From Lactuca virosa (Eukaryota; Streptophyta; Magnoliopsida; Asterales; Asteraceae), in contig CAKMRJ010005523.1 of assembly GCA_928212115.1 (NCBI GenBank), positions 142,758,402 through 142,822,401 on the forward strand: a stretch of DNA of 64,000 nt, written 5' to 3'. The notes under the pieces are model-generated. The model had not been told where the DNA came from, did no database searches, and was given only the letters and a program-made list of their open reading frames with translations. The position numbers were made by a program, and so were the translations under genes. Every line of letters begins with the position of its first letter. Within the stretch, counting starts at the first letter, position 1. Shown one piece after another: positions 47,304 to 58,652 of this stretch.

Positions 47304-48785
47304 GTGGTATCAGAGCCTAGGATTGTATTCTATTATACTTGATGTTTTATTGGTTTTCAAAGTTGGAAAAAATCAAATTTCTGCATTCTGACAGGTGAAC
47401 TCGCCGAGTCCACTGGGTGACTCGACGAGTCCACTCATAAATGGACCAACTCGACGAGTCCAGTTCATGTATTCACCGAGTTGGTGGTACAGTGTGCATA
47501 TTTTCGAGTTTTGGCCAGAAATTCGATTAGGATCATTACCCCAAACTATTTTTTTAAACCATGAAATTTGTTTTTGCATAAGGTAATGATCATGCTTGTT
47601 CAATTATAAGATAATTGTCATAATTTCAAGATTTGTATTAGTTTATATGATTAGACTAATTTCTTGAAGATTAAAGATATGAATTATCTTGTTCTTATGA
47701 GTTTAATTTGATCATGTATTTTTGATTATTGTGTTAATTAAATTGATGATCTTAATGGTTTTAATGGACTCCATAACTTGTCCTCAAGTTATGGAAAACC
47801 AAAAGTCTTTTCCTTAAAAGTCATTAAAACTCATAAGTTAAGAAAATGAAAAGGAACAATGTCAAAACTTGTCCTCAAGTTTTGGAATTTGTAAAGTCAC
47901 ACTTATGAATACTTTAATTCCAAACCCTAGAATTTTAAAAGTTTAAAATTCAACCCTTATACTATTATAATATTATAACTTTAATAATTATATATATGTA
48001 TAATACAAGTAAGTCTTACCGTTAGTAGGCCTCATTCACGAAGCCAGTCTATAAGGGGGGGTATAAGGTTACTGCCTATAAAATGGTGGTTTAATGGGTG
48101 TCCACTCTCACCCACCGCTTCCTTGACTGGTGGAGGGTCGTTAGCCGAATGGGTAGGATAGGACACTAATTCTTATTAAAAGTATAATGATAATTATAAA
48201 GTAACTAAATGTTTTATTAAATTCTCAATCTTAGTTACTTTAGGAAAATGTGAAATTGATGCTAATCCATGAAATTGCACTTTGCACCTTGCCAAGTCGT
48301 TAATGGAGCGTGTGTGGTTAACCGACACATTAACTCGGACTAGTAAGGGTGGAAAAGGGTAGCTTGATGTTTGTCATAGATCGGTGGAGTGTGTATGGTT
48401 AACCGGTACATCGATTAGGTGATAAATGACATCGAGTGTACCAAGTTAATTTGCGTGGTTATTCACACCTTGTTTGTGATCCTCGGTATCCCAGTCACAA
48501 ACCTGAAGGGTATAATCGATATTTAAACATGCCATTGAAAAGTTCAATGAATCTCAAAGGAATCTAGGAATTTCAATCCAATTAAAACTTAATAATTTAT
48601 TTCGTTTTTCATGGTGGAAATTGGTAAATCGTCATTTACCTACCTTCAAATATTTTGCAAGTTGGATTACGGCATCCCTCTTCCAGATTGTAAAATATTG
48701 TGTTGGGTCCTAGCCTTAATATTTCATTTGAGTGTTATATTAAGGACTCTTATCTAATCTAAACTTTGTCTTTCTTTCTTTTCCG
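47304..48785 (+). mobile_element. leader and PBS of copia I with structured repeats
   Basis: PBS TGGTATCAGAGCC at 47305-47317. ACTCGNCGAGT palindromes at 47398-47485. Conserved CCTCATTCACGAAGCCAGT block near 48030. Hairpins with a GGTTAACCG loop at 48296-48333 and 48379-48415. Hairpins with a GGCATCCC-type loop at 48472-48502 and 48650-48698. Order and spacing match the H leader. Confidence 0.8.
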
Positions 48786-49463
48786 ATGTCTTCCAACACT
48801 GCTTCTGGCTCAAACCCTACTAGCTCCTTCTCTCTCATGAACTTCTGTAGGAGAGTCATCTTTGATGGTTCCAACTTCAATGACTAGATTAGGAACATCA
48901 GGATGGTCACTCGCTATGAGGACAATGAATATGTCCTAGACAAGGAGCTTAAGGAAATCGATGAGTCTTCTGCTACTCCTGAGCAGATCGTTGAGTTTAG
49001 GACTCATGAGAAGGATGCCACCAAGGTGTCTTGTATCATGTTGGTCACCATGACAGCTGAACTCCAAAAGTCCTATGAGGACTTCTACCCTTTTAAGATG
49101 CACCAGGACCTGATGGAAAGATACCATCAAAGTGCTCGTCAAGAAAGGTATGAAATCATCTCTTCCATGATAACAACTAAGATGAAGGATGGTGAACCCA
49201 TCACGACCCACTTGCAGAAAATGCAAAGGTTTGTGGACCGTTTGCTGAAATTGAATGTGAACTTTGATGAGGAGCTGGCTATAGATATCATTCTACACTC
49301 CTTACCTCCATCTTATGATCAGTTCCGCATGACCTATCATATGAACAAGGAGGAGGTCACACTAAGCAAACTTCAAGGGGTTTTGAGGGCTGCTGAAAGT
49401 ATTCTCAAAGGTAAATCGATTGTTACTACTCCTACCACCGCCCCTGTTCTGGCAATTGGATAA
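48786..49463 (+). pseudogene. copia Gag of element I (one nonsense codon)
   Basis: ATG at 48786 (MSSNTASGSNPTS). Codon 34 is TAG (48885-48887), where a Trp is expected in this family. The rest is open to 49463 and contains the UBN2-type Gag core: LQKSYEDFYPFKMHQDLMER, ERYEIISSMITTKMKDGEP, LHSLPPSYDQFRMTYHMN and LRAAESILKG. It ends at a stop just before a Lys/Arg-rich tail with a decayed zinc knuckle (YFYCHEKGH, stop, KRSC near 49590). Apart from the single stop in the first part it is well preserved. Confidence 0.85.
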
Positions 49464-51460
49464 GGGAAGGGGAAGAAGAGGAAGGCTCCCTCTAAGAGCC
49501 TCAAGGGAAAGTCTCTTGATGGATCATCTTCAAGTGGGACCAAGGCTGGTTCTACTGCTCTCTCTACCATTCCTAAGGAAGCATAGTATTTCTATTGTCA
49601 TGAGAAAGGGCACTAGAAGCGAAGCTGCCCCAAATACTTACAGGATGTTAAAGATGGGAAGGTTAAGGCCACCCATGCAGGTATTTATACTATTCTATCT
49701 AATAACTCATCACATTCTTGTTCTTGGGTCCTTAATACAGGTTGCGGATTTCACATTTGTTCTGATGTGCAGGGCCTAAAAAGAAGTAAGGATGTGGAGC
49801 ACGGGAAGATAAACTTGATCATGGGGAATAGGAAGGTTTCACTGTCACCAAGATTGGAGTTTACTCTTTATTGCTTAGTAGTAGGTTAGAATTCGATTTG
49901 AATAATTGTTGCTACTCGTCTGAAATGGCGAGAAATATTATTTCCGTTCATGGTTTGTACAAAAAAGGTTTTAGTTTTTCATTTGATAATGAAATTGGTG
50001 CTATTAATGCTTATTATAATGGTGTTTTTTATTTTAAAGCATTACCTTGTAATGTGATGGTTGTAGACAACTTAGGAAATAATGTGTTACACATTGTTGG
50101 ATATGGCATGCTTGTGGCATTTTCGTCTTGGACATGTTAGCAAAAAGTGCATAGGTCAACTCCAAAAGGCTGGAGTTTTGGAGTCATTCGACTTAAGGTC
50201 GGATGACACTTGCGAATCTTGCTTACTTGGAAAGATGACCAAGTCACCCTTCATTGGTACTTGTGAAAGGGGTGAAGGTTTGTTGGATCTCATACACATC
50301 GATGTGTGTGGGCCCTTCAGAACCGCCACAAGGGATGCTAACTGCTTCTATGTGACTTTTACTGATGATTACAGTAGATATGGCTATGTCTACTTAATCA
50401 AGCATAAGTCAGAAACCTTTGAGAAATTCAAAGAGTTTAAACAAGAAGTGGAGAATCAGCTGGGCAGGAAGATAAAGATGCTCCGATCCGATCGGGGTGG
50501 TGAGAGGCGCAATCGAACCTTGTTGGACATGGTTTGTTCCATGATGAGTCGAGCTTCGTTACCTATCTCATTCTGGGGGTATTCCTTAGAGACTACCGCC
50601 CATATCCTTAATCTAGTCCCAACTAAGAAGGTTGCCAAAACACCTCACGAGATGTGGACAGGGAAAGTTCCCTCGTTAGCACACATCAAGGTTTGGGGTT
50701 GCGAGGCTTTCGTGAGACGCGAGACTCACGACAAGCTCGAACCTCAAAGTGAGCGGTGTATTTTCATCAGCTACCCATAGAAATCCTTTGGTTATCTCTT
50801 CTACAAACCGAGTGACAATGTTGTCTTCGTTGCGAGGAGAAGAGTCTTTCACGAGAGAGAGCTCATAGGCCAATGAGACAGTGAGAGGCAAATTGACCTT
50901 GAAGAGCTTCAAGAGTCAAGCGGTGAAGGAACCTCAAACACTAGCGATCAACCTGAGGACGAAACTCCTGTTGTGCCGATTGACTTTCATATTATTGCAG
51001 AAGGTGATACATTTATCAGTGATACCACACTGGTAAATTTGGATGAACCTAACAACTACAAGGAAACCATGGCAGGCCCTGAGTTTCCTCAATGGAAAGT
51101 GGCGATGGACAGCGAGATTCAGTCCACGTATGACAATCAAGTTTGGAACTTGGTTGACAATGTACCAGGTCGTAAGACATTCGGGTGCAAATGGATCTTC
51201 AAAAAGATTACCGACATGGATGGGAAAGCACACACTTATAAGGCGCGACTGGTTGCGAAGGGCTTTACTCAAACTCCAGGAGTTGACTATGATGAGACCT
51301 TCTCGCCAGTAGCAAAAATAAAGTCTATTAGGGTTATGCTAGCCATAGCTGCATTTCATGATTATGAAATATGGCAAATGGATGTCAAAACCGCTTTCGT
51401 TAATGGAAAGTTGGCTGAGGATGTTTACATGAGTCATCCAGAGGGTTTTGTCAATGCAAA
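49464..51460 (+). pseudogene. pol of copia I, first part: protease, integrase, RT N-terminus
   Basis: Protease region near 49730: the usual DTG reads NTGCGFHIC, so the catalytic Asp is lost. Pre-integrase finger: WHFRLGHVSKK and CESCLLGKMTKSPF. Integrase: IDVCGPFRT (first Asp) and LRSDRGGE (second Asp), then an abrupt jump to RRNRTLLDMVCSMM that removes the catalytic Glu segment (roughly 100 bp missing). A stop follows ISYP (50780). RT begins in the frame at 50973-51460: QWKVAMDSEIQS, GCKWIFKKI, KARLVAKGFTQTPGVDYDETFSPV and QMDVKTAFVNGKL. It is cut at 51460 by element L after GFVNA. Confidence 0.85.
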
Positions 51461-52857
51461 TGATGTGTGTAAAACCAACTAGTTTTAATCCTACTGTTAA
51501 ATATAAAATTGACACACAAAGGCAGTGGACCTATCAATTGTGGTGTAGCTAGATAAGTAGGGTGTCGAACTTAGGGAACGGAAATTAAACTAATAACTAA
51601 TATTATCTAAGAACAAGTAATAAAAAGAAGAGTTTCCTCTAGTTTTACAAGACTACAAACTTAATTAGACTAACTAACACGCAATTTAACTAACTAACAA
51701 CTAAAGCAAGTAAACACCACCAAATTCAATAGTTAAGAAGACTTCTGTTTAGGTTCGAATCATTTGTTCCCATGGATGATTTTATGGTAAATGTATCGGA
51801 TTAATTCTTCATTAGTTACCGATTAAAGTGATTAGATTCACATTTGCTATTACTAATCCTTAGAAAACAGATTAATTCAAGCAATGACCAATTGTCTAAA
51901 TTAATGAATTTCCTAGTTTATTGATTCGGGTTAAGCAAGACTTGTAATAAGCTAATCAAATATGCTAATTCAGTTAACTCCCTTGTTGATGGTTCGTCAC
52001 ACAAGCTCACACATTAACTTGTCTATCTTCTAGTTAATTCTAGTTTCACATTCATTATTCCTAGACATACAACTACGTGGTCACATAAGTCATATGAAAT
52101 TAATAACTAAGAGATGTTCATGCAACTTAATTACTGATTTATTAACAGAGAATAGTTGTTATTAACATATGAGGTTCTTTAACAAGCTTAACAAAACAAT
52201 ATCACCAATTAAAATTAATCCTAACCATAAAATCAATCCATATTCACAAAATCATCTACCCTAAACAGAATATAAAGGTTTTAGTTCATAATTGTAGTAA
52301 AAACAAACTCAAAAACGAATTCAACTAGTTCAAACATGATTCAATCAAAAGATTAACTAAGAATAAACTAGCATTTGCCTTAATCCTCTTTAAAATCGAA
52401 CGTAGGGTTGATTCCTCAACTTCTCACGGTCTAGCAGCACCTTCAATCGCAATTTTGCCTCCTAGGGTTTTCAGGAAGTCCCCCATCTTGATCTCAAAGT
52501 CCCTATTTATATTTTTCTGGAAACAAAGGCGACTCGTCGAGTCAAAGTCCCAACTCGCCGAGTTCCTCATTAAAAGTCCGTGTACGGCAAGGATTTCTAG
52601 AGCTTCGCGAATCTTCGATCCGACTCGTCAAGTCAGTCGTTGACTCGCCGAGTCCTTCTTGTTTTTAGCATTTCTTCTTTGTTTCAACTCCCGAACTTCC
52701 AACTGCTTCTCCTGCTTCCTTCTACTTCCGAGCATATCTTTTGGACTGAAAATACAATTCAAACGCTATTAAGTACCTTTTGTCCATAATGTGCAAATAA
52801 TTAGTTAATAAATAAGAAAAATCTACATTAAATATATAGCTAAATATGCACATATCA
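51461..52857 (-). repeat. 3' LTR of element L
   Basis: 1397 bp, nearly the same as 60887-62285. ACTCGNCGAGT palindrome pairs lie at 52530-52562 and 52621-52652. On the minus strand it is preceded by AAGTGTGGGGTATTT, the polypurine tract. Confidence 0.88.
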
Positions 52858-54505
52858 AAATACCCCACACTTGACTTTTGCTTGCCCCCAAGCAAAACTG
52901 AATTTTAGCATACTAATACTACATAAGACAATCCCAATCAAACCCAGCCATTATGCCAAGACAGCAACGCATGCATTTGTGTCTAAAATTTTTCCTAAGG
53001 ACCCCCCTCAATTCTAAATACTCACAATCTTCATAAACACTCGCCCACTTCTTTTGAACAATGCTCATTTTATGCATCCCTCCGAATCCATCCGCAAAAA
53101 ACCTCCTAGCCTCAAGGTATTTTTGGTTGAGCAACCCAAGCATACATAGTCTAGACAATTACAATTTTTTTGATACCACTATAGAGCTCATTTGGAATTC
53201 TTCACTTCTTGGATATTTGATCTTGATTTCTTTGAATTCACCACTTTTTGATTTTTGGTATCTTCGACTTTTGAATTTTTGAAATTTTTGATCTTTAAAT
53301 TTTACACTTTAATAACTCCAAAACTCTTTCAACTTTTTCTTGTAATTCTCTATTTTTTTCACATGTAACTCACTTTTTTTTACTCAAATCCTACATGCTT
53401 AAGCAAGGGAGCTCAACTTCAACCTTTATTGATTAAAGATAAAAATTTTCCTGGATACATTTCTGGTACACGATGCTAAACATATTGCATCCCTCAAACT
53501 AAGCGAGGTTGTGTTTTTGTCCCATGATTTCACTAGAATAAAGGGGGCCACAAATGCACTATAACGTATGTAGGCTCAACTAAACATTTGGGTCTTCATG
53601 CAATCATCAAACATAACACTAGCATGGAATCCTAATTACTTTTTACCATGATTTTCTAAGTTAAGTCCTAGCAATTTTTATGCAAATTTTTTTAAAATTA
53701 AGCTAAAATTTCAACTAATGTAACCAACCCTCTACCCCACACTTAATTCATGCAATGTCCCCATTGCATGTTATGCATGACAAATAAAACATCAAAGTAA
53801 AGAGGAAATTGGAACAAACTCCCCTGGGATAGTAGTGGCGAGGTCAGTGTTTCTTCTTTTGAGCTCCATCTTCAAATGACATTAGACATGGGAACAACTC
53901 ATCCATGCCTTGGGCGTCAAATCTCATGTGGTATAGCTCCAAAATATCGAGGAAAACAGTCTTGGAAATTCTTGGAAATTGATCTTTAAAGAATATGAGT
54001 ACACCCGTATCGAATGTGGTCAAAATCCAAGCTTTGATAGTGAAATATCGAAGGACTCGCCGAGTTACCACGACTACTCGACGAGCAGAAGGGCTTTTAG
54101 CAGAACAATCGTGATTTCGCAAGAGGACTCGCTGAGCCCGAGTTATGCACTCGGCGAGTACGACGCTGAGTAATAAATAAATCTTCTGCCTTTTGAGTCT
54201 GTTTCTGATATGTCTAGTAATGCAAATTTAATACCCTTCCTTCAATTTTCTTCAGTAAATAGCACCTTTTAACCCTCATTACTAACGGACTCGACCTTAC
54301 ACTTGAAACTTGCACATTCTCATCTAGACCGAACCCTTACTCTAGCCTTGACTATTGAGACTCTTGCATGCATCCTAGCTTCAATCTGAAAAGATAAGAG
54401 CAACCACAAGTAAAAAAAACAAATTCCTAATTTAACGTCCTAAAAGTTCAAAACTCACGAAACAAATAAAAATAGTTTTAAAACATCCAAATTAAAAACA
54501 AAACA
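52858..54505 (-). other. 3' untranslated region of element L
   Basis: No supported ORF. Contains the PPT (52858-52873), a T-rich stretch (53160-53400) and two palindrome pairs (54055-54086 and 54126-54158). Confidence 0.6.
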
Positions 54506-55778
54506 TCAATCTTCATCCTCCTCTTCATTTCCTCCAATCCCACTTCCACCAGCTTGGTTCCTTCTTGCTTGCACCCGCTCATCCCAACTTGGCACATAAG
54601 GAAATCCGGGTCCCGGCCTTGGTGCGATATTCATTTGTTCAAGTAAATAAAAAAATGACTCATTGTTGTAGTTCATGCTTCTTCCAAGGTCGTCTTGGTA
54701 CCTTCTCGATTCCATGCTGTACCAGTCCATTGGTAGCTCATCATCCACCGGAATGACCGGTGGGTCTTCTCGGACTTGCTCCCATCTCTGCCTTACCTTT
54801 CTTCCCGGCTCCTCCGGTACCAACACCTCATCCGCATTAGGGATGCCAAAATGCCCTCCACCAAAATCCTCAATTATTCTTGCCCTCCTGAATAACGTGG
54901 TGCTAAATGGAGGAGTAGGAATCATAGTCAACATTCGAGCCGCCCCTTGGTCCAAGATCCCATACGTCCTTGCAAGCTTTGTAACAAACATGCCCCCGTT
55001 GATTTTGGAGGTGATCCACTCCTTGACCGCTCCCTCTGCTAAATATTTTGCTAAGCAATATGGCAAATTGCAGAAAATATCGGGAGTGATAATGCTCCAC
55101 ATGTAGAAAATGTCAAGAGTATGGACCTTATCGTCATCCTTTCGCATGTTAATAGTACTCGCGATCAGACGATGTATCAGGCGATGAATTGGGGAACGGA
55201 TGCTCCCCTCTTGGGCAGATGAAGGAATGTAGACCCGGTTGGCAATTGTGTTCCACCAAGTGGATGCAACCACCTCTTCGGGCAAGTCTTTGTGGCACTG
55301 CTCCAGGAATGCTTCAAAATTTTCGGACATGATCACATTTTGATCATAAATTCCCAATCTCCATGCGAGCTCCGCCATGCTGCACCGGCGCACTTCTCCT
55401 CCAAGACAAAATGTAATAACATGCGGGCTATAATAATCATTACCACCTCGGAATGAGATCGTAGCAAATAATTCCCAGCAAAGCTCCTGGTAAACTGGCT
55501 CTTGGATCTTGAACAAACGACTCCAACAGTCACAAATTATTGTCATCCCATCATTTTCGAAAGACTTGACCAAATAAGGAGTCAACTCTTCCTCTAACCC
55601 GGTTTGACCTATCCAATGCCAGTCGATTTCGTTGGGGACATAAATCTCCTTCCGTCTTAGTGTTTCCAGCTTTGTTTTTTGTGCGGGCGAGTGAAGATTT
55701 GTAGGTTATTTGAGGAAAATTTAGCCATGGGATGTCCCCATAACCGCCTCCTCTCGAGATTTGTCCACGCCTAGACAT
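54506..55778 (-). pseudogene. env-position ORF of element L (ATHILA ORF-1-like)
   Basis: Minus-strand ORF. The long open part is 55585-54506 (359 codons, from MTPYLVKSFENDGM to an acidic GGNEEEDED tail). Protein similarity starts further upstream: an ATG at 55778 (MSRRGQISRGGGYGDIPW) leads in a second frame to about 55680, where a one-base shift at an A-rich run joins the main frame (LRRKEIYVPNEIDWHWIG). The position after integrase and the style (ELAWRLGIYD, IHRLIASTINMRKDDDKV) fit the protein family named ATHILA ORF-1, whose role is not known. I see no signal peptide or membrane segment, so envelope function is not supported. Confidence 0.7.
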
Positions 55779-56774
55779 ATTTCCTGTTTGGCAAAACCAA
55801 GCAAACCACAAACAAAACACAGAAAAGATTAAAAATGACCAAATACTGGGCATCTGCAACGTGGACTTGCCGAGTAGGAGTCTTGCTCGACGATCAAAAT
55901 GAACTGCACGAGTCCATTTTCAAATCGGGCGAAGTCAACCGTCCAAATGTAAAATTTAATCCAGGGGTTTACTTCGGTATGTCCAATAAGCATAAATATG
56001 CAAGGAATTTCGTCCAAAACAACCTAATTCGTCATAAACATCAAAACCCTAGATTTGGAGTAAACCCAAACCTAGTTTTTGTCATGGATACTGCCATAAA
56101 ACTGCCCAAGATATGATTTTTAAGAAGATTTAGCATAAAAGACGTTACCTGTTTGGTTGAAGATGAAGAACTAACAAGAAATTAAAGAAATTGGCTTGAG
56201 GGGAGAAGTTGCACGTCGAGCGGCTGGTGACTGCAAATGATCTTGTGTTTACCAATTAGGGTTAAAACCCTTATTTACAGAATGTGAAAAATAATTTTTT
56301 TTCGGGTAAATACATGTACTCGCCGAGTAGGCGCACCTACTCGTCGAGCAGATACATGAATCCACGAGTTTTCGCAATTTAAAAAAATGGACTCGCCGAG
56401 CAGATATATGGACTCGACGAGTTTTTCGTTCTGTTTGACAAAAATTTGAATTTTTAAATTTTATGCCACCAAACCCCACACTTGAGCATAGCTTGCCCTC
56501 AAGCAATTATGTTAAGCACAGAAGAATATTGATAAAAACAAATCCTAAAAGAAACAAACACAAAATGAAAAAGAAAAGTAAAAGAAAGCAAACTCTAAAC
56601 TCGGGTTGCCTCCCGGAAGCGCTTCTTTTTGAGGAGTCTTTAGCTGGACTCCTTCCCGCTTTAAGTTTTTGTAGTTCCTCCCAGAAGCAGCCCTTCTTCA
56701 AGTCCTTCATCTTTTGGGATTCCTTCTTCATATCTCTTCACTCTATGACCATTAACCTTGAAAGGAGTTCCGTC
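55779..56774 (-). other. spacer between integrase and env-position ORF of L
   Basis: Non-coding in practice. Contains palindrome pairs at about 55863-55895 and 56317-56425. It also has a second copy of the PPT-like string (minus strand AAGTGTGGGGTTTGG, about 56466-56482) followed by GAGGGCAAGC-like sequence that also flanks the true PPT. The integrase C-terminal tail can be read through the TGA at 56775 down to about 56700. Confidence 0.6.
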
Positions 56775-58652
56775 TCATGATAAAAGCTCAATAGCTCCAT
56801 GTGGAAAAACTTGCTTCACTATAAATGGACCATCCCATCGTGTCTTTAGCTTGCCCGGAAAAAGTTTTAACCTTGAATTGAAGAGTAACACCTTTTGTCC
56901 TTCATGAAAATCTTTATTGCCCTTTAGTCTTTTGTCATGCCAATTCTTGGTCTTCTCTTTGTATATCAAGGAACTAGTGTAGGCCTCATTTCTAAGCTCT
57001 TCAAGGGCATTCATTTGCATCAACCGGTTAGTTCGAAGTTCAGCCAAATCAAAATTACACATCTTAAGAGCCCAAAAAGCTTTGTGCTCAACTTCAACCG
57101 GTAAATGACAATTCTTTCCATAAACTAGCCTATATGGTGTAGTACTAGTAGGTGTTTTAAAAGCTGTTCGAAAGGCCCAAAGTGCATCATCAAGTTTATC
57201 CGACCATTCCTTTCGATTTCCTCCAACCGATCTTTCCAAAATCCTTTTCAACGCCCGATTTGTCACTTCAGTTTGTCCACTTGTTTGTGGATGATAGGAT
57301 GTAGAGAACCTATGATGCACCCCATATCTTTTCAACACTTTGGCTAATTGATCATTTGCAACGTGAGTGCCCCGGTCACTAATAAGAGCTTTGGGAACTC
57401 CAAATCTTGAGAATAACTTCTTTAGAAATCGCACCACCACCTGAGCATCATTAGTTGGTAAAGCTTGTGCCTCCGCCCACTTAGACACGTAATCGATCGC
57501 TACTAAGATATATTTATTCCCTTTGGACATGGGAAAAGGTCCCATAAAGTCAATCCCCCACACATCAAATATCTCACAAATTTGGATACTATGTTGGGGC
57601 ATTTCATTTCGGGATGATATATTCCCCGCTCGTTGACATGAATCACATTCTTTGACATATTGAGCAACATCTTTAAAAATTGTGGGCCAATAAAATCCAA
57701 TATCAAAAATCTTCTTAGCCGTGTAGTGTGCTCCATGATGTCCCCCGGCGGGCCCGCTATGGCAGTGTGCCAAGATTTCTCGACTTTCTTTCCCATGTTT
57801 GGCCAAATCAGTTGCTATAATTACAGGTTTTTGTTGGCCATCTTCAAAAAATGCGTACTCCAAGTGATCTGGTAGTGCTTTAAGCTCAGTTTTCGTGTTT
57901 TGAATGCGGAACACGTCGAGTCCAGTGAGAGGACTCGTCGAGTCCTGGGTAAAATTCGCGACTGGTGGGGTGTTTTCGAATGGACTCGTCGAGTCGGTCG
58001 AGGCTACTCGACGAGTCGGATGTTCTGCACTTCTGATCAGATCATTATATTCAGCTTCCTCGAGCAGTCTCTCTATTTCCAGCAGGTCTCTTTCAACATC
58101 AAATTTTTCTTCAAATGTGGCGGTGGACTTGTTTGGCTCATCTTCATTCCATTCCTCCATTAACTCTTCTAACATATCAATTGAGAATGTCGTGTCATCA
58201 CTATTTCTTGCGTGCTTCATGGCTTGATCAACTCCAATAGTAACTGATTCATCTCCCACCCGAAGAGTAAGTTTAGAATCTCGCATGTCGACTACAACAC
58301 TTGCGATGTTAAGAAAAGGTCTTCCAAGTATGATCGGGACTTGAGGATCCGCCTCCATGTCTAAAACTATGAAGTATGCGGGGAACACGAACTTATCCAC
58401 TTTCACCAAGAGATCTTCACATATTCCCCTTGGGAATGTAACCGTTTTGTTTGCTAGGTGGATTGCCATCCAAATGGGCCTTGGCTCCGGAAGATCTAAC
58501 TTCTTGAAAAATGAGTATGGCATGAGATTCACACTTGCCCCCGAATCAGCCAAGGCATATATGGTAGCTAAGTTCCCGAATTGACAAGGCAAGGTTAAGC
58601 TTCCTGGATCACCCTTCTTCTTAGGTAGTTGTTCAACATGGCAGCTGAACAA
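56775..58652 (-). CDS. protease-integrase fusion ORF of element L, RT and RNase H missing
   Basis: 625-residue open frame. Residues 1-160: retropepsin-like domain with ADSGASVNLMP (active-site Asp near 36) and IILGRPFL. Residues about 160-270: acidic linker that contains translated palindrome repeats (TRRVASTDSTSP, DSTSPLTGLD). Then the first residues of an RT-like start (ALPDHLEYAFFEDGQQKPVIIA) jump straight into the integrase zinc finger (HCHSG...CDSCQRAG), with RT and RNase H absent. The integrase core has GIDFMGPF, LISDRGTHV and QTSGQTEV, with 35 residues between the second Asp and the Glu, so the D,D35E triad is intact. It ends in TGA after HGAIELLS, where related integrases continue with Arg (CGA to TGA). 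The start at 58652 is only the first Met; the natural frame would come from gag through a shift near 58640. Confidence 0.85.
   Translation of the reverse strand: MFSCHVEQLPKKKGDPGSLTLPCQFGNLATIYALADSGASVNLMPYSFFKKLDLPEPRPIWMAIHLANKTVTFPRGICEDLLVKVDKFVFPAYFIVLDMEADPQVPIILGRPFLNIASVVVDMRDSKLTLRVGDESVTIGVDQAMKHARNSDDTTFSIDMLEELMEEWNEDEPNKSTATFEEKFDVERDLLEIERLLEEAEYNDLIRSAEHPTRRVASTDSTSPFENTPPVANFTQDSTSPLTGLDVFRIQNTKTELKALPDHLEYAFFEDGQQKPVIIATDLAKHGKESREILAHCHSGPAGGHHGAHYTAKKIFDIGFYWPTIFKDVAQYVKECDSCQRAGNISSRNEMPQHSIQICEIFDVWGIDFMGPFPMSKGNKYILVAIDYVSKWAEAQALPTNDAQVVVRFLKKLFSRFGVPKALISDRGTHVANDQLAKVLKRYGVHHRFSTSYHPQTSGQTEVTNRALKRILERSVGGNRKEWSDKLDDALWAFRTAFKTPTSTTPYRLVYGKNCHLPVEVEHKAFWALKMCNFDLAELRTNRLMQMNALEELRNEAYTSSLIYKEKTKNWHDKRLKGNKDFHEGQKVLLFNSRLKLFPGKLKTRWDGPFIVKQVFPHGAIELLS

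Noticed and set aside
54506..55585. Host gene encoding a novel plant protein
   Set aside because: Lies between matched LTRs of L at the env position and resembles the ATHILA ORF-1 family, so it is an element gene.
57904..58227. Plus-strand frames rich in Ser and RTRRV/LVESV peptides
   Set aside because: Antisense to the L protease-integrase ORF and created by the palindrome repeats.
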